Below are positions 15,248 to 22,353 of a stretch of 24,311 nucleotides of DNA, one piece after another; the first letter of the stretch is position 1, and every line of letters starts with the position of its first letter. The stretch is from JAJNBA01 sp035512775 (GTDB lineage Bacteria; Actinomycetota; UBA4738; HRBIN12), in NCBI GenBank assembly GCA_035512775.1, contig DATKDI010000026.1, forward strand, positions 1-24,311, written 5' to 3'. The notes under the pieces are model-generated. The model worked only from the letters and a program-made list of their open reading frames with translations. It had not been told where the DNA came from and ran no database searches. A program made the translations under genes and the position numbers.

Positions 15248-16402
15248 ATGGACTTCGAGCTCACCCAGGAGCAGACGCAGGTCCGCGACCTCGTTCGTGA
15301 GTTCGCCACTCAGGAGATCGCACCTGGCGCCGGCGAGCGCGACGAGCACGAGGAGCTGCCCCTGGACATCGTCAAGAAGCTGGGTGAGCTGGGGATCTGC
15401 GGCGTTCCGCTTCCCGAGGAGTACGGCGGGCTGGGGGCCGACGCCATCACCTGGGCCCTCGTCATCGAGGAGCTCGGGCGGGTGGACTCGAGCGTGGCGG
15501 TCACCGTTTCGGTCGCCTCCGGCTTGGCCGGCGGGATGGTCAGCCGGTACGGGACCCATGAGCAACGGCAGCGATGGATACCGCCGATCGCCGCCGGCGA
15601 GATGCTGGCGGGGTTCGGCCTCACCGAGCCCGGCAGCGGATCCGACGCGGCCGCGCTCCGGACGAAGGCGCGTCTGGACGGCGGCGAGTGGGCGATCGAC
15701 GGCTCGAAGTCGTTCATCACGAACAGCGGGACGCCGATCACCGGTTTCGTGGTCGTGGCGTGCCGCACCGACGAGGGTTCGGCCAACGGTGTGTCCACGA
15801 TCCTCGTGCCGGCCGAAGCTCCCGGCTTCACCGTCGGGCCTCCCTACCGGAAGCTCGGGTGGCGATCGAGCGACACCCATGAGCTGGCGTTCGAGGACTG
15901 CCGGGTGCCGGAGGAGAACCTCTTGGGCGAGGCGGGCAAGGGCCTGGCGCAGTGCCTCGCCGCGCTCGACGACGGGAGGATCTCGATCGCGGCGCTCTCG
16001 GTGGGGCTCGCGCAGGGATGTCTCGATGCGAGCGTCTCTTACGCGAAGGAGCGGGAAGCGTTCGGCCGCCCGATCGGCGCCTACGAGGCCGTCGCGTTCA
16101 AGCTCGCCGACATGCGAGCGACCATCGACTCCGCGCGCCTGCTCACCTACCGCGCCGCGTGGTTGAAGGATCAAGGTCGGCCCTACGCGACCGAGGCCGC
16201 GATCGCGAAGCTCCGGGCGAGCGAGATCGCGGTCGACGTCGCTCGCGAGGCGATCCAGGTCCACGGCGGCTACGGCTTCACGGAGGAGTTCCCGGTCGCC
16301 CGCGCGTACCGCGACGCCAAGGTGCTGGAGATCGGCGAGGGCACCAGCGAGATCCTGCGACTCGTGATCGCTCGCGATCTCGGTCTCCAACCGCAGGTCT
16401 GA
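15248..16402 (+). CDS. Acyl-CoA dehydrogenase
   Basis: FAD-dependent acyl-CoA dehydrogenase, introducing the alpha-beta double bond in an acyl-CoA. The protein is 384 aa, typical of short/branched-chain family members. Visible motifs are the N-terminal helical domain (MDFELTQEQTQVRDLVREF), the FAD/substrate motif GLTEPGSGSDAAALRT, ITNSG in the beta domain, and the C-terminal signature REAIQVHGGYGFTEEFPVARAYRDAK. The catalytic base is the glutamate E364 in GEGTSE. The ATG at 15248 lacks a Shine-Dalgarno but has TAATCT 7 nt upstream. The next gene begins 2 nt after its stop and is probably in the same transcript. Proximity to the acyl-CoA ligase and thiolase-fold genes suggests a shared catabolic theme, but the cyclase gene on the other strand separates them. 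Confidence 0.95.
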   Translation: MDFELTQEQTQVRDLVREFATQEIAPGAGERDEHEELPLDIVKKLGELGICGVPLPEEYGGLGADAITWALVIEELGRVDSSVAVTVSVASGLAGGMVSRYGTHEQRQRWIPPIAAGEMLAGFGLTEPGSGSDAAALRTKARLDGGEWAIDGSKSFITNSGTPITGFVVVACRTDEGSANGVSTILVPAEAPGFTVGPPYRKLGWRSSDTHELAFEDCRVPEENLLGEAGKGLAQCLAALDDGRISIAALSVGLAQGCLDASVSYAKEREAFGRPIGAYEAVAFKLADMRATIDSARLLTYRAAWLKDQGRPYATEAAIAKLRASEIAVDVAREAIQVHGGYGFTEEFPVARAYRDAKVLEIGEGTSEILRLVIARDLGLQPQV

Positions 16403-16404
16403 GC

Positions 16405-17013
16405 GTGCCGAGCGGCCGCTACGCGGTGCGAGGGCGAAGCGGCACCGTCGTGGGCACCGAGGATTTCCGAAGCGCTCCCGGCCCGATGGGCTGGCGCTAT
16501 CTCTCCGAGATCCGCAGGGATGAGCCGACCCCGCACGGCGAGATCGTGGACGTCGCGGTCGACGCCGAGTGGCGGGTCGTTCGTGCCCGGATCGACACCG
16601 GCGAGCATTCGATCATGCTCGAGCCCCGCGGTCGGTCACTGGCGGGGGTGCGTGACGGTGAGCCGGTGCAGGCCGGCTGGGGGCCGGACATGCATCTCGA
16701 CTACCTGACTCCCGCGATGAACGCGATCACCGCGCAGCGACTCGTGGGGACGACCGAGATCGATGTGGTCTACCTCGAGCCGGTGACCGTCGAACCGACG
16801 CTCGTCCGGCAACGGTACGAGCTCCTCGGCTCGGAGGAGGTCGAGACGCCGGTGGGCAGGTTCGCGAGTGACCGATGGCGGTACACGGCGCTGGAGAGCG
16901 GTTGGACCAGCGATCTCTGGGTCGCCGGCGACGTGGTGGTTCGTTACGACCGCGCCTTCGAGCTCATCGGCTACGAGGCGGGAGCGACGGGACCGGTCCC
17001 GGTCCCGTCGTGA
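16405..17013 (+). CDS. Hypothetical protein, beta-rich, co-transcribed with acyl-CoA dehydrogenase
   Basis: Protein of 202 aa that I do not recognise with confidence. It has no signal peptide or membrane helix and is rich in alternating hydrophobic/charged strands with many Trp and Tyr. The C-terminal part (VETPVGRFASDRWRYTALES, then TSDLWV and VVRYDRAFELIGY) resembles the closed-barrel DUF3108/DUF6134-like proteins, in which a TPxGxF strand is followed by a strand with W or Y; this is a weak structural resemblance only. The GTG at 16405 lies 2 nt after the acyl-CoA dehydrogenase stop. A strong GC hairpin follows the stop. Co-transcription suggests a role linked to the same lipid or acyl-CoA substrate. 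Confidence 0.75.
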   Translation: MPSGRYAVRGRSGTVVGTEDFRSAPGPMGWRYLSEIRRDEPTPHGEIVDVAVDAEWRVVRARIDTGEHSIMLEPRGRSLAGVRDGEPVQAGWGPDMHLDYLTPAMNAITAQRLVGTTEIDVVYLEPVTVEPTLVRQRYELLGSEEVETPVGRFASDRWRYTALESGWTSDLWVAGDVVVRYDRAFELIGYEAGATGPVPVPS

Positions 17014-17015
17014 AA

Positions 17016-17051
17016 GGCGGGGCTGCGGCGCTTGCGCGCCGCCGCCCCGCC
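17016..17051. terminator. Strong GC-rich hairpin between convergent genes
   Basis: A 16-bp stem with one mismatch (left arm 17016-17031, right arm 17036-17051) encloses the loop TTGC. It lies 2 nt past the hypothetical gene stop and 18 nt before the yceI-like stop on the other strand, so it can serve both. There is no T run on either side; it may be a factor-independent stem without a U tail or a transcription-blocking structure. Confidence 0.7.
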
Positions 17052-17069
17052 CCACCACCGTGACCGGAC

Positions 17070-17636
17070 TTAGCCGATCTTGAGAGCTTCAACCTCGATC
17101 TCGAGATCGATCTTCCTGCTGACCAGGAAACCGCCGGTCTCGAGGATCATGTTCCAGTTCACGTTCCAGTCCTCGCGCTCGAGCTCGGTCTTGGCCGTCG
17201 CCGCGAGCACGGTGACCCCGTACGGGTTCGTCTCCGTGCCGAGGTACTCCCCCTGGAGCGTGACCGGCCGAGTGACGTCGCGGATCGTGAGGTCGCCGTC
17301 CAACTCGAAGCTCGCTCCACCCGTGTGACGGACCGCGGTGCTCCGGAACGTCATCAGCGGCCACTTCTCCACGTTGAGGAAATCGTCGCTCTTCAGGTGC
17401 TGGTCCCGCTGCTCCGTGTTGGTCTGGATGCTCGCGGTCTTGATCTCGACCTCGGCGTTCGACTCCTGCGGGTTGTCCGCGATCTCGATCCAGCCCGAGA
17501 AGTCAGTGAACCGCCCACGAACCTTGGTCAGGATGTGCCGGGCCACGAATTCCACCGCCGTGTGCGCGACGTCCAGCTCGTACTTCCCCGCGGGCGGCAG
17601 CTGGATGCCCCCGATCTCCTTCACCGCTTCTGCCAT
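17070..17636 (-). CDS. YceI-family lipocalin-like polyisoprenoid-binding protein
   Basis: YceI-family protein of 188 aa with a lipocalin-like beta-barrel that binds isoprenoid or other amphipathic ligands. Typical family segments are visible: YELDVAHTAVEFVARHILTKVRGRF near the N-terminus, then NTEQRDQHLKSDDFLNVEKWPLMTFRS, and DGDLTIRDVTRPVTLQGEY. There is no signal peptide, so it should be cytoplasmic, unlike E. coli YceI. The ATG at 17636 has a clear AAAGGGGAG ribosome site about 8 nt upstream. It is divergent from an HxlR regulator 101 bp away, which probably controls it. Molecular function in this group is not established. Confidence 0.93.
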   Translation of the reverse strand: MAEAVKEIGGIQLPPAGKYELDVAHTAVEFVARHILTKVRGRFTDFSGWIEIADNPQESNAEVEIKTASIQTNTEQRDQHLKSDDFLNVEKWPLMTFRSTAVRHTGGASFELDGDLTIRDVTRPVTLQGEYLGTETNPYGVTVLAATAKTELEREDWNVNWNMILETGGFLVSRKIDLEIEVEALKIG

Positions 17637-17670
17637 CTGGCATCTCCCCTTTCACGACCCTTCCAACCCG

Positions 17671-17692
17671 GGAATGCGGTACTCAGTATTCC
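17671..17692. promoter_or_regulatory. Possible HxlR operator in the yceI-hxlR divergent promoter
   Basis: The intergenic region contains the perfect palindrome TACTCAGTA (17680-17688) inside an outer repeat GGAAT (17671-17675) / ATTCC (17688-17692). Dyad sites of this type in a divergent promoter are where a dimeric HxlR protein would be expected to bind. The two repeats do not share one centre, so the exact site is uncertain. Confidence 0.4.
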
Positions 17693-17724
17693 GGTGTTGC
17701 TAGGGATGGGTGGGAAACTCCGGA

Positions 17725-17737
17725 TAGGATGGCGGGG
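17725..17737 (+). promoter_or_regulatory. -10-like box TAGGAT for a leaderless hxlR transcript
   Basis: TAGGAT at 17725-17730 is followed by 7 nt and the ATG at 17738. This spacing supports 17738 rather than the in-frame ATG at 17729, which overlaps the box itself. Confidence 0.45.
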
Positions 17738-18061
17738 ATGGACGAGGATCGAACGGTGTGCGAGAGCTTCCAGCGGGCGGCGCAGTTGGTCGCGAAGCGC
17801 TGGACGCCCCAGATCGTGTGGGTGCTCCTCGACGGGCGCCGCCGCTACTCCGCCGTCCGTGACGCGATCCCCGAGATCTCGGACACCCTGCTCTCGGAGC
17901 GGCTCCGCGAGCTCGAAGAGGCGGGCGTCGTCACGCGAACAGTGACCCCTTCAACGCCGGTGTTGATCGAGTACGGCCTCAGCGACCGTGGGCGGGAGCT
18001 GGCCGTCGTGATGGACGGGCTCTCGACCTGGGCCGAACGCTGGGCCGCCATCGGCGCCTGA
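17738..18061 (+). CDS. HxlR-family winged-helix transcriptional regulator
   Basis: Small DNA-binding regulator of 107 aa with the HxlR (MarR-like) winged helix: RAAQLVAKRWTPQIVWVLLDGRRRYSAVRDAIPEISDTLLSERLRELEEAGVV is the diagnostic core. The single cysteine C8 sits where many HxlR proteins have their N-terminal cysteine, which in some members senses quinones, aldehydes or oxidants through thiol chemistry; sensing here is inference. Start 17738 is chosen because a TAGGAT box lies 7 nt upstream; ATG 17729 would add three residues. It is divergent from the yceI-like gene and ends 7 bp before the convergent aminotransferase gene. Likely an autoregulator and regulator of the yceI-like gene. Confidence 0.92.
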   Translation: MDEDRTVCESFQRAAQLVAKRWTPQIVWVLLDGRRRYSAVRDAIPEISDTLLSERLRELEEAGVVTRTVTPSTPVLIEYGLSDRGRELAVVMDGLSTWAERWAAIGA

Positions 18062-18068
18062 CCATCGC

Positions 18069-19400
18069 TCAGCCGGTCACGGCCCGATCCGCGATCGCCA
18101 GCGCTTCGTCGATGATCGAGAAGCCTTCTTCGAGCTGTTCCTCGGTGATGCACAGTGGCGGGTTCGTCATGATCCCGTTGAAGCGGATCATGGTGAACAG
18201 GCCTCGTTCGAGCAACGTCTTGTTCACGGCCTGCATGGTCTCGTTCACCACGTTGTAGGGCGAGAGCGGCTCCATCGTGTCGCGGCTCTCCACGAGCTCG
18301 AGGATCCCGAACAGTCCGATGTTGCGCACTCGGCCGACGCTCGGGTGCTTCGTCATCAGCTCCTCGTGGTGACGCCGCATCACCGGATCGAGCCGCTTCG
18401 AGTTCCCGATCAGGTCGTCCTCCTCCAGTACGTCGATCGCCGCGATCGCCGCCGCGCACGAGAGCGGATGCGAGTTGTACGTGAGTCCGCCGTAGAACAC
18501 GTGCTCCTTGAAGTGCGCGGCGATCTCCGGCTTGATCGCCACGGCGCCGAGCGGCAGGTACGAGGACGTGAGCCCCTTCGCGGCGGTCATCAGGTCGGGG
18601 ACGACACCCCAGTGGTTCACGGCGAACCACTCGCCGGTCCGTCCGAACCCGCACATGATCTCGTCCGCGATCAGCACGATCCCGTGGCGGTCACAGAGCT
18701 CGCGCACGCCCTCGAGGTAGCCGTCGGGCGGGATCAGGATGCCGTTCGTCCCCGTCACCGTCTCGAGGATGAAGGCCGCGATCGTCTGCGGCCCCTCGAG
18801 CTCAATCGTCTCTTCGAGCGTGGCCAGCGCCGTCGCCGCGTCCTCCGTGCCGCGCGCCGTCCCGCGATAGGGATCCAGGACGTGGACGATCCCAGGCATC
18901 GGCGGGTTCTCGTTCGCCCAGCGGCGGGGGTCACCGGTCAGATTGATCGTCGCGTAGGTCGCGCCGTGGTACGAGCGGTAGCGCGCGAGGATCTTCTGTC
19001 TGCCGTTATATGCCTTCGCGATACGGATCGCGTTCTCGTTCGCTTCCGCGCCGCCGAGCGTGAAGAACGTCTTCTCGAGCTCACCCGGCCAGAGCGTGGC
19101 GAGCTTCTCGCCGAGCCGGGCCCTGGTCTCGTACGCCATGAACGGAGAGATATACGGGAGCTTCTCCGCCTGGCGACCGATCGCGTCGGCCACGCGCTTG
19201 TCGCCGTGACCGATGTTCACGCCCATGAGCTGGGAGTTGAAGTCGAGGTACCGCTTGCCGTCGACGTCCCAGAAGTACACGCCCTCGGCCCGATCGACCG
19301 CGATCGGGGCGGCCTTCGACTGCGCCTGCCAATCGTAGAGGGTGTAGCGCTTCGACTTCTCGACGATCTCCGCGGCTGACATCGGGCGGTCTTCGGGCAT
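18069..19400 (-). CDS. Class III pyridoxal-phosphate-dependent aminotransferase (omega-aminotransferase type)
   Basis: PLP enzyme of 443 aa that moves the amino group of an omega-amino acid or amine to a keto acid. The N-terminal YDWQAQSKAAPIAVDRAEGVYFWDVDGKRYLDFNSQLMGVNIGHG is typical of the taurine/beta-alanine:pyruvate group. Other visible motifs are TLGGAEANENAIRIAK (phosphate cup), YRSYHGATYATINLTGD, and DEIMCGFGRTG with the PLP-nitrogen aspartate D246. The Schiff-base lysine is K275 in AAKGLTSSYLPLGA. The ATG at 19400 is preceded by GAGGAG about 7 nt upstream. It lies 78 nt downstream of the amidohydrolase gene on the same strand and may share its transcript. The exact amino donor cannot be assigned. 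Confidence 0.93.
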   Translation of the reverse strand: MPEDRPMSAAEIVEKSKRYTLYDWQAQSKAAPIAVDRAEGVYFWDVDGKRYLDFNSQLMGVNIGHGDKRVADAIGRQAEKLPYISPFMAYETRARLGEKLATLWPGELEKTFFTLGGAEANENAIRIAKAYNGRQKILARYRSYHGATYATINLTGDPRRWANENPPMPGIVHVLDPYRGTARGTEDAATALATLEETIELEGPQTIAAFILETVTGTNGILIPPDGYLEGVRELCDRHGIVLIADEIMCGFGRTGEWFAVNHWGVVPDLMTAAKGLTSSYLPLGAVAIKPEIAAHFKEHVFYGGLTYNSHPLSCAAAIAAIDVLEEDDLIGNSKRLDPVMRRHHEELMTKHPSVGRVRNIGLFGILELVESRDTMEPLSPYNVVNETMQAVNKTLLERGLFTMIRFNGIMTNPPLCITEEQLEEGFSIIDEALAIADRAVTG

Positions 19401-19478
19401 CGTTCCGCTCCTCGCTTCGACTCCTCGGTAGGGCGGAGCCATCATCGCAGACCACGGCCTGCATCTCCCGGGGACCGA

Positions 19479-20711
19479 TCAGCCCTTGACGACGTCGCCG
19501 CCCTTCATCACGAAGGGGATGTCCTCCAACACCGTGACGTCGTCGATCGGATCGCCCTCGACCGCGATCAGGTCGGCGAATCGACCGGGCTGGAGCGACC
19601 CGACCCGATCCTCCCACCCCAGGAGCTCGGCGGAGACCAGCGTCGCACTCTGGATCGCTTCCAGCGGGGTCTGGCCGAACCGCACGTGGAAGGCGAGGTT
19701 CTTCGCGTTCATCCCGTGCGGGTAGATGCCGGAGTCGGTTCCGAACGCGATCCTCACGCCCGCCTTCACGGCCTTGGCGAAATTCTCCCGCTGCGCGTCG
19801 TTGGTCATCTCCGTCTTCCGGAGAGCCTCGTCGGAGTATCCGAGTCGCGGACCTTCCTGGATCATCCAATCGCCGTCGAACATGTCGGCGACCAGATACG
19901 TCCCCCGCTCGACCATGAGATCGATCGTCTCGTCGTCGATCAAGCACCCGTGCTCGATCGAGCGAACGCCGGCGCGGATGGCGCGCTTCGCGCCTTCCGC
20001 GCCGTGGGCATGCGCGGCGACGTGAGTCCCTCTGGCCTCCGCTTCCTCGACGGCCGCCCGCATCTCCTCCTCGGTCAGCTCGGGCTTGCCGGGGTCGGTC
20101 CCGGACGTGAGGACGGCTCCCGTGGCGAGGACCTTGATGAAGTCGGCACCGGCATCGAAGATGCGCCGGACGTTCGCGCGCACCTGATCGGCGCCGGTGG
20201 AGACACCCACGCGGAGCTCTGCCGGCACCGGGGCGTCGGGGGGCAGACCCGTGATGTCGCCGCCGCCGCCCGGGCAGGTCACATAGGCGCCGGCGCACAT
20301 CATCCGGGGACCTGGGATCCTCCCGTCCTCGATCGCCTCTCGCAGCGCGAGGTCGACGAACGCATGGAACGTCCCCACGTCGCGCACGGTGGTCACGCCT
20401 CCGAGCAGCGTCGCGAGTGCGTTCGTCACGCCGGTGAGGGCTTCCTGGGCCGAGGAGCGGTTCACGAGGTAGGCGTAGCCCTGCCCCTCGTCCAGCTCCC
20501 CGATGAGGTGTGCGTGGCTGTCGATCAGACCGGGCAGGACGGTCCGGTCCGACAGGTCGATCGTGCGAACTCCGGAGGGCGCCTCGGAAGCGGGAAGCAC
20601 GGCCGCGATCCGGTCGCCGTCCAGCACGAGCGCCCGATCCCTGAGCACGTCGCCGGCCGCCACGTCCACGAGGCGGCCGGCGATCACCACGACTGGCTCG
20701 GCCGAAGGCAT
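19479..20711 (-). CDS. Metal-dependent amidohydrolase (imidazolonepropionase/Xaa-Pro dipeptidase-like)
   Basis: TIM-barrel amidohydrolase of 410 aa. Metal-site residues are visible in order: H66 and H68 (DSHAHL), the bridging lysine K193 (FIKVLATGAV), H234 (VAAHAHG), H254 (SIEHG) and D326 (FGTDSG). An N-terminal beta-sandwich strand set and C-terminal GRFADLIAVEGDPIDDV are usual for the family. This branch contains prolidase-like and carboxypeptidase-like enzymes acting on small N-acyl amino acids or dipeptides; the substrate here is unknown. There is no signal peptide. The ATG at 20711 lacks a Shine-Dalgarno and has TATGCT 6 nt upstream. The aminotransferase gene follows 78 nt downstream, so hydrolysis then transamination of a released amine is a plausible but unproven pairing. 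Confidence 0.91.
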   Translation of the reverse strand: MPSAEPVVVIAGRLVDVAAGDVLRDRALVLDGDRIAAVLPASEAPSGVRTIDLSDRTVLPGLIDSHAHLIGELDEGQGYAYLVNRSSAQEALTGVTNALATLLGGVTTVRDVGTFHAFVDLALREAIEDGRIPGPRMMCAGAYVTCPGGGGDITGLPPDAPVPAELRVGVSTGADQVRANVRRIFDAGADFIKVLATGAVLTSGTDPGKPELTEEEMRAAVEEAEARGTHVAAHAHGAEGAKRAIRAGVRSIEHGCLIDDETIDLMVERGTYLVADMFDGDWMIQEGPRLGYSDEALRKTEMTNDAQRENFAKAVKAGVRIAFGTDSGIYPHGMNAKNLAFHVRFGQTPLEAIQSATLVSAELLGWEDRVGSLQPGRFADLIAVEGDPIDDVTVLEDIPFVMKGGDVVKG

Positions 20712-20723
20712 CGGCGGAGCATA
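20712..20723 (-). promoter_or_regulatory. -10-like box TATGCT for a leaderless amidohydrolase transcript
   Basis: Minus-strand TATGCT (20723-20718) is followed by 6 nt and the ATG at 20711, with no Shine-Dalgarno. Confidence 0.5.
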
Positions 20724-20750
20724 CTCTCGGCCTCCCCCTTCTGGCGGATG

Positions 20751-20776
20751 CTACCGACCTTCGCCCGGTAGGCGAA
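20751..20776. repeat. Overlapping inverted repeats in the divergent intergenic region
   Basis: TTCGCC (20760-20765) / GGCGAA (20771-20776) with a 5-nt loop overlaps CTACCG (20751-20756) / CGGTAG (20766-20771). Only one of the two hairpins can form at a time. The repeats lie 27-50 bp before the GTG of the beta-propeller gene and could be an operator or chance in GC-rich DNA. Confidence 0.35.
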
Positions 20777-20803
20777 CGGGGCCATGCGGCCGATACCTCA
20801 AAG

Positions 20804-22348
20804 GTGGTACGACGCAAGCACCCTGTCTCTCTCGTAGCCGTGGCGACCTTGGTGATCCTGGCGTCGCTGGTCGCGGTCGCCCAGCCGTCGGCCGCGACCA
20901 CTCCCACCTGGTTCGACCTCCCCGCGACGGACTCGTTCCCGCAGGGGCTCGCGGCCGGGCCGGACGGCACGACATGGGTCGCGAACCGGTTCGCGTCGGA
21001 GATCGAGCGCGTCGACCTGGGAGGTCTGCACGCCCCCATCGGATTGGAGTCGGGCGCGGACCCCTATGAGATCGTGAAGGGTCCCGACGGCGCGATGTGG
21101 TTCACCGACCACAACGGGAATCGCATCGGGCGGCTCACCGCCGCGGGCGACCTCACCGAATTCTTCCTCAGCGACCGGTCCAGGCCGACCGGCATCACGG
21201 TCGGTCCCGACGGTGCCCTGTGGTTCACGCAGCGGGGGGTCAGCGCGATCGGTCGGATCACCCTCGACGGGGAGCTCACCGAGTGGCCGACCCTCACGCC
21301 GCAAGCGGCACCACTGGGCATCACGACCGGCCCCGACGGCGCGATCTGGTTCACCTTGACGACGGCGAACGCGATCGGTCGGATCACGATGGACGGCGTC
21401 ATGACCGAGATCCCGCTTTCCGATCCGGCGCACGGTCCGCAGTGGATCACCCTCGGGCCCGACGGCGCGTTGTGGTTCACCGCCCGAACCACGAACACGA
21501 TCGTCCGCATGACGGGCGGTGGCGGGTTCGTCGAGTACCCCGTCCCGACTCCCGATGCCGGCCTGAACGGCATCACGGTGGGGCTCGACGGCGCTCTGTG
21601 GTTCACGGAAAGCTCGGCCGACGCCGTGGGCCGGATGAGCCTCGGTGGCGACATCGTCGAGATCCCCCTCGGCGAGGGGGCAACGCCGACGGGTATCGCG
21701 GTCGGGGCGGACGGAGCCATCTGGTTCAGCGCACCGGGCACCAACCGTGTGGGCAGGCTCGACCCCGTGGCCGCTCCCGACGAGACCGCCCCCGTCGTCA
21801 CCATCGTCTCCCCCGCCGACGGTTCGATCTTGACCAAGGGCGAGGGCATGATCGCCGACTACTTCTGCACCGACGAGTCGGGCGGCTCGGGCGTGGACAC
21901 CTGCGAGGGACCCGTGTCGGACGGAGCGGTCGTTCCCAACGGTCTCGGCTCGCATCGGTTCACGGTCAGAGGCACGGACGCCGAAGGCAACGTCGGGACC
22001 GCGACCCACGGGTACGTCGTCTTCGACGACATCGGTGGCCCGATCACGAACCAGACCTCGTTCTCGGCCGGACGCGTGATCCCGATCATCCTGAAGCTGG
22101 GCGGGCGACCCCGGGGTCCCGTCTTCGCGAGTGGATACCCGCTGGTACGCGCCGTCGATTGCGCGACCGGCGAGACGATCGGAGCCGACCGGCCCGCCAA
22201 CGTGCGGGCCAACGTCACCAACGGACGACTGCTCCTACAGTGGCGGACGGCTGCCGGCTGGGGTGGCTCGTGTCGGTCGCTCGTGGTCCGGCTCGGCTTC
22301 GACGGCTGGTCGACCGCCGACGCCTTGTTCACGGTTCGCTTCGCCTGA
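20804..22348 (+). CDS. Secreted seven-bladed Vgb-like beta-propeller protein with Ig-like and PxKF-type C-terminal domains
   Basis: Exported protein of 514 aa. Residues 1-31 form a Sec signal peptide (positive MVRRKH, hydrophobic core, AQPSAA cleavage region). About 35-325 contain seven repeats of about 42 aa with the signature GPDGAxWFT...IGR, the repeat of virginiamycin B lyase (Vgb)/streptogramin-lyase-like propellers; seven copies make a complete propeller. From about 326 (DETAPVVTIVSPADGS) an Ig-like domain with two cysteines follows. The last hundred residues (FSAGRVIPIILKLGG ... ASGYPLVRAVDC) resemble the PxKF-type domain found at the C-terminus of actinobacterial secreted proteins. 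I see no conserved His/Glu lyase pair, so antibiotic lyase activity is doubtful; a surface or matrix binding role is more likely. Start is GTG 20804, with no clear Shine-Dalgarno. Confidence 0.88.
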   Translation: MVRRKHPVSLVAVATLVILASLVAVAQPSAATTPTWFDLPATDSFPQGLAAGPDGTTWVANRFASEIERVDLGGLHAPIGLESGADPYEIVKGPDGAMWFTDHNGNRIGRLTAAGDLTEFFLSDRSRPTGITVGPDGALWFTQRGVSAIGRITLDGELTEWPTLTPQAAPLGITTGPDGAIWFTLTTANAIGRITMDGVMTEIPLSDPAHGPQWITLGPDGALWFTARTTNTIVRMTGGGGFVEYPVPTPDAGLNGITVGLDGALWFTESSADAVGRMSLGGDIVEIPLGEGATPTGIAVGADGAIWFSAPGTNRVGRLDPVAAPDETAPVVTIVSPADGSILTKGEGMIADYFCTDESGGSGVDTCEGPVSDGAVVPNGLGSHRFTVRGTDAEGNVGTATHGYVVFDDIGGPITNQTSFSAGRVIPIILKLGGRPRGPVFASGYPLVRAVDCATGETIGADRPANVRANVTNGRLLLQWRTAAGWGGSCRSLVVRLGFDGWSTADALFTVRFA

Positions 22349-22353
22349 CCCGG

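Noticed and set aside
20804..22348. Calling the propeller protein virginiamycin B lyase (resistance gene)
   Set aside because: Only the repeat family matches; catalytic residues are not visible and extra secreted-protein domains are present.
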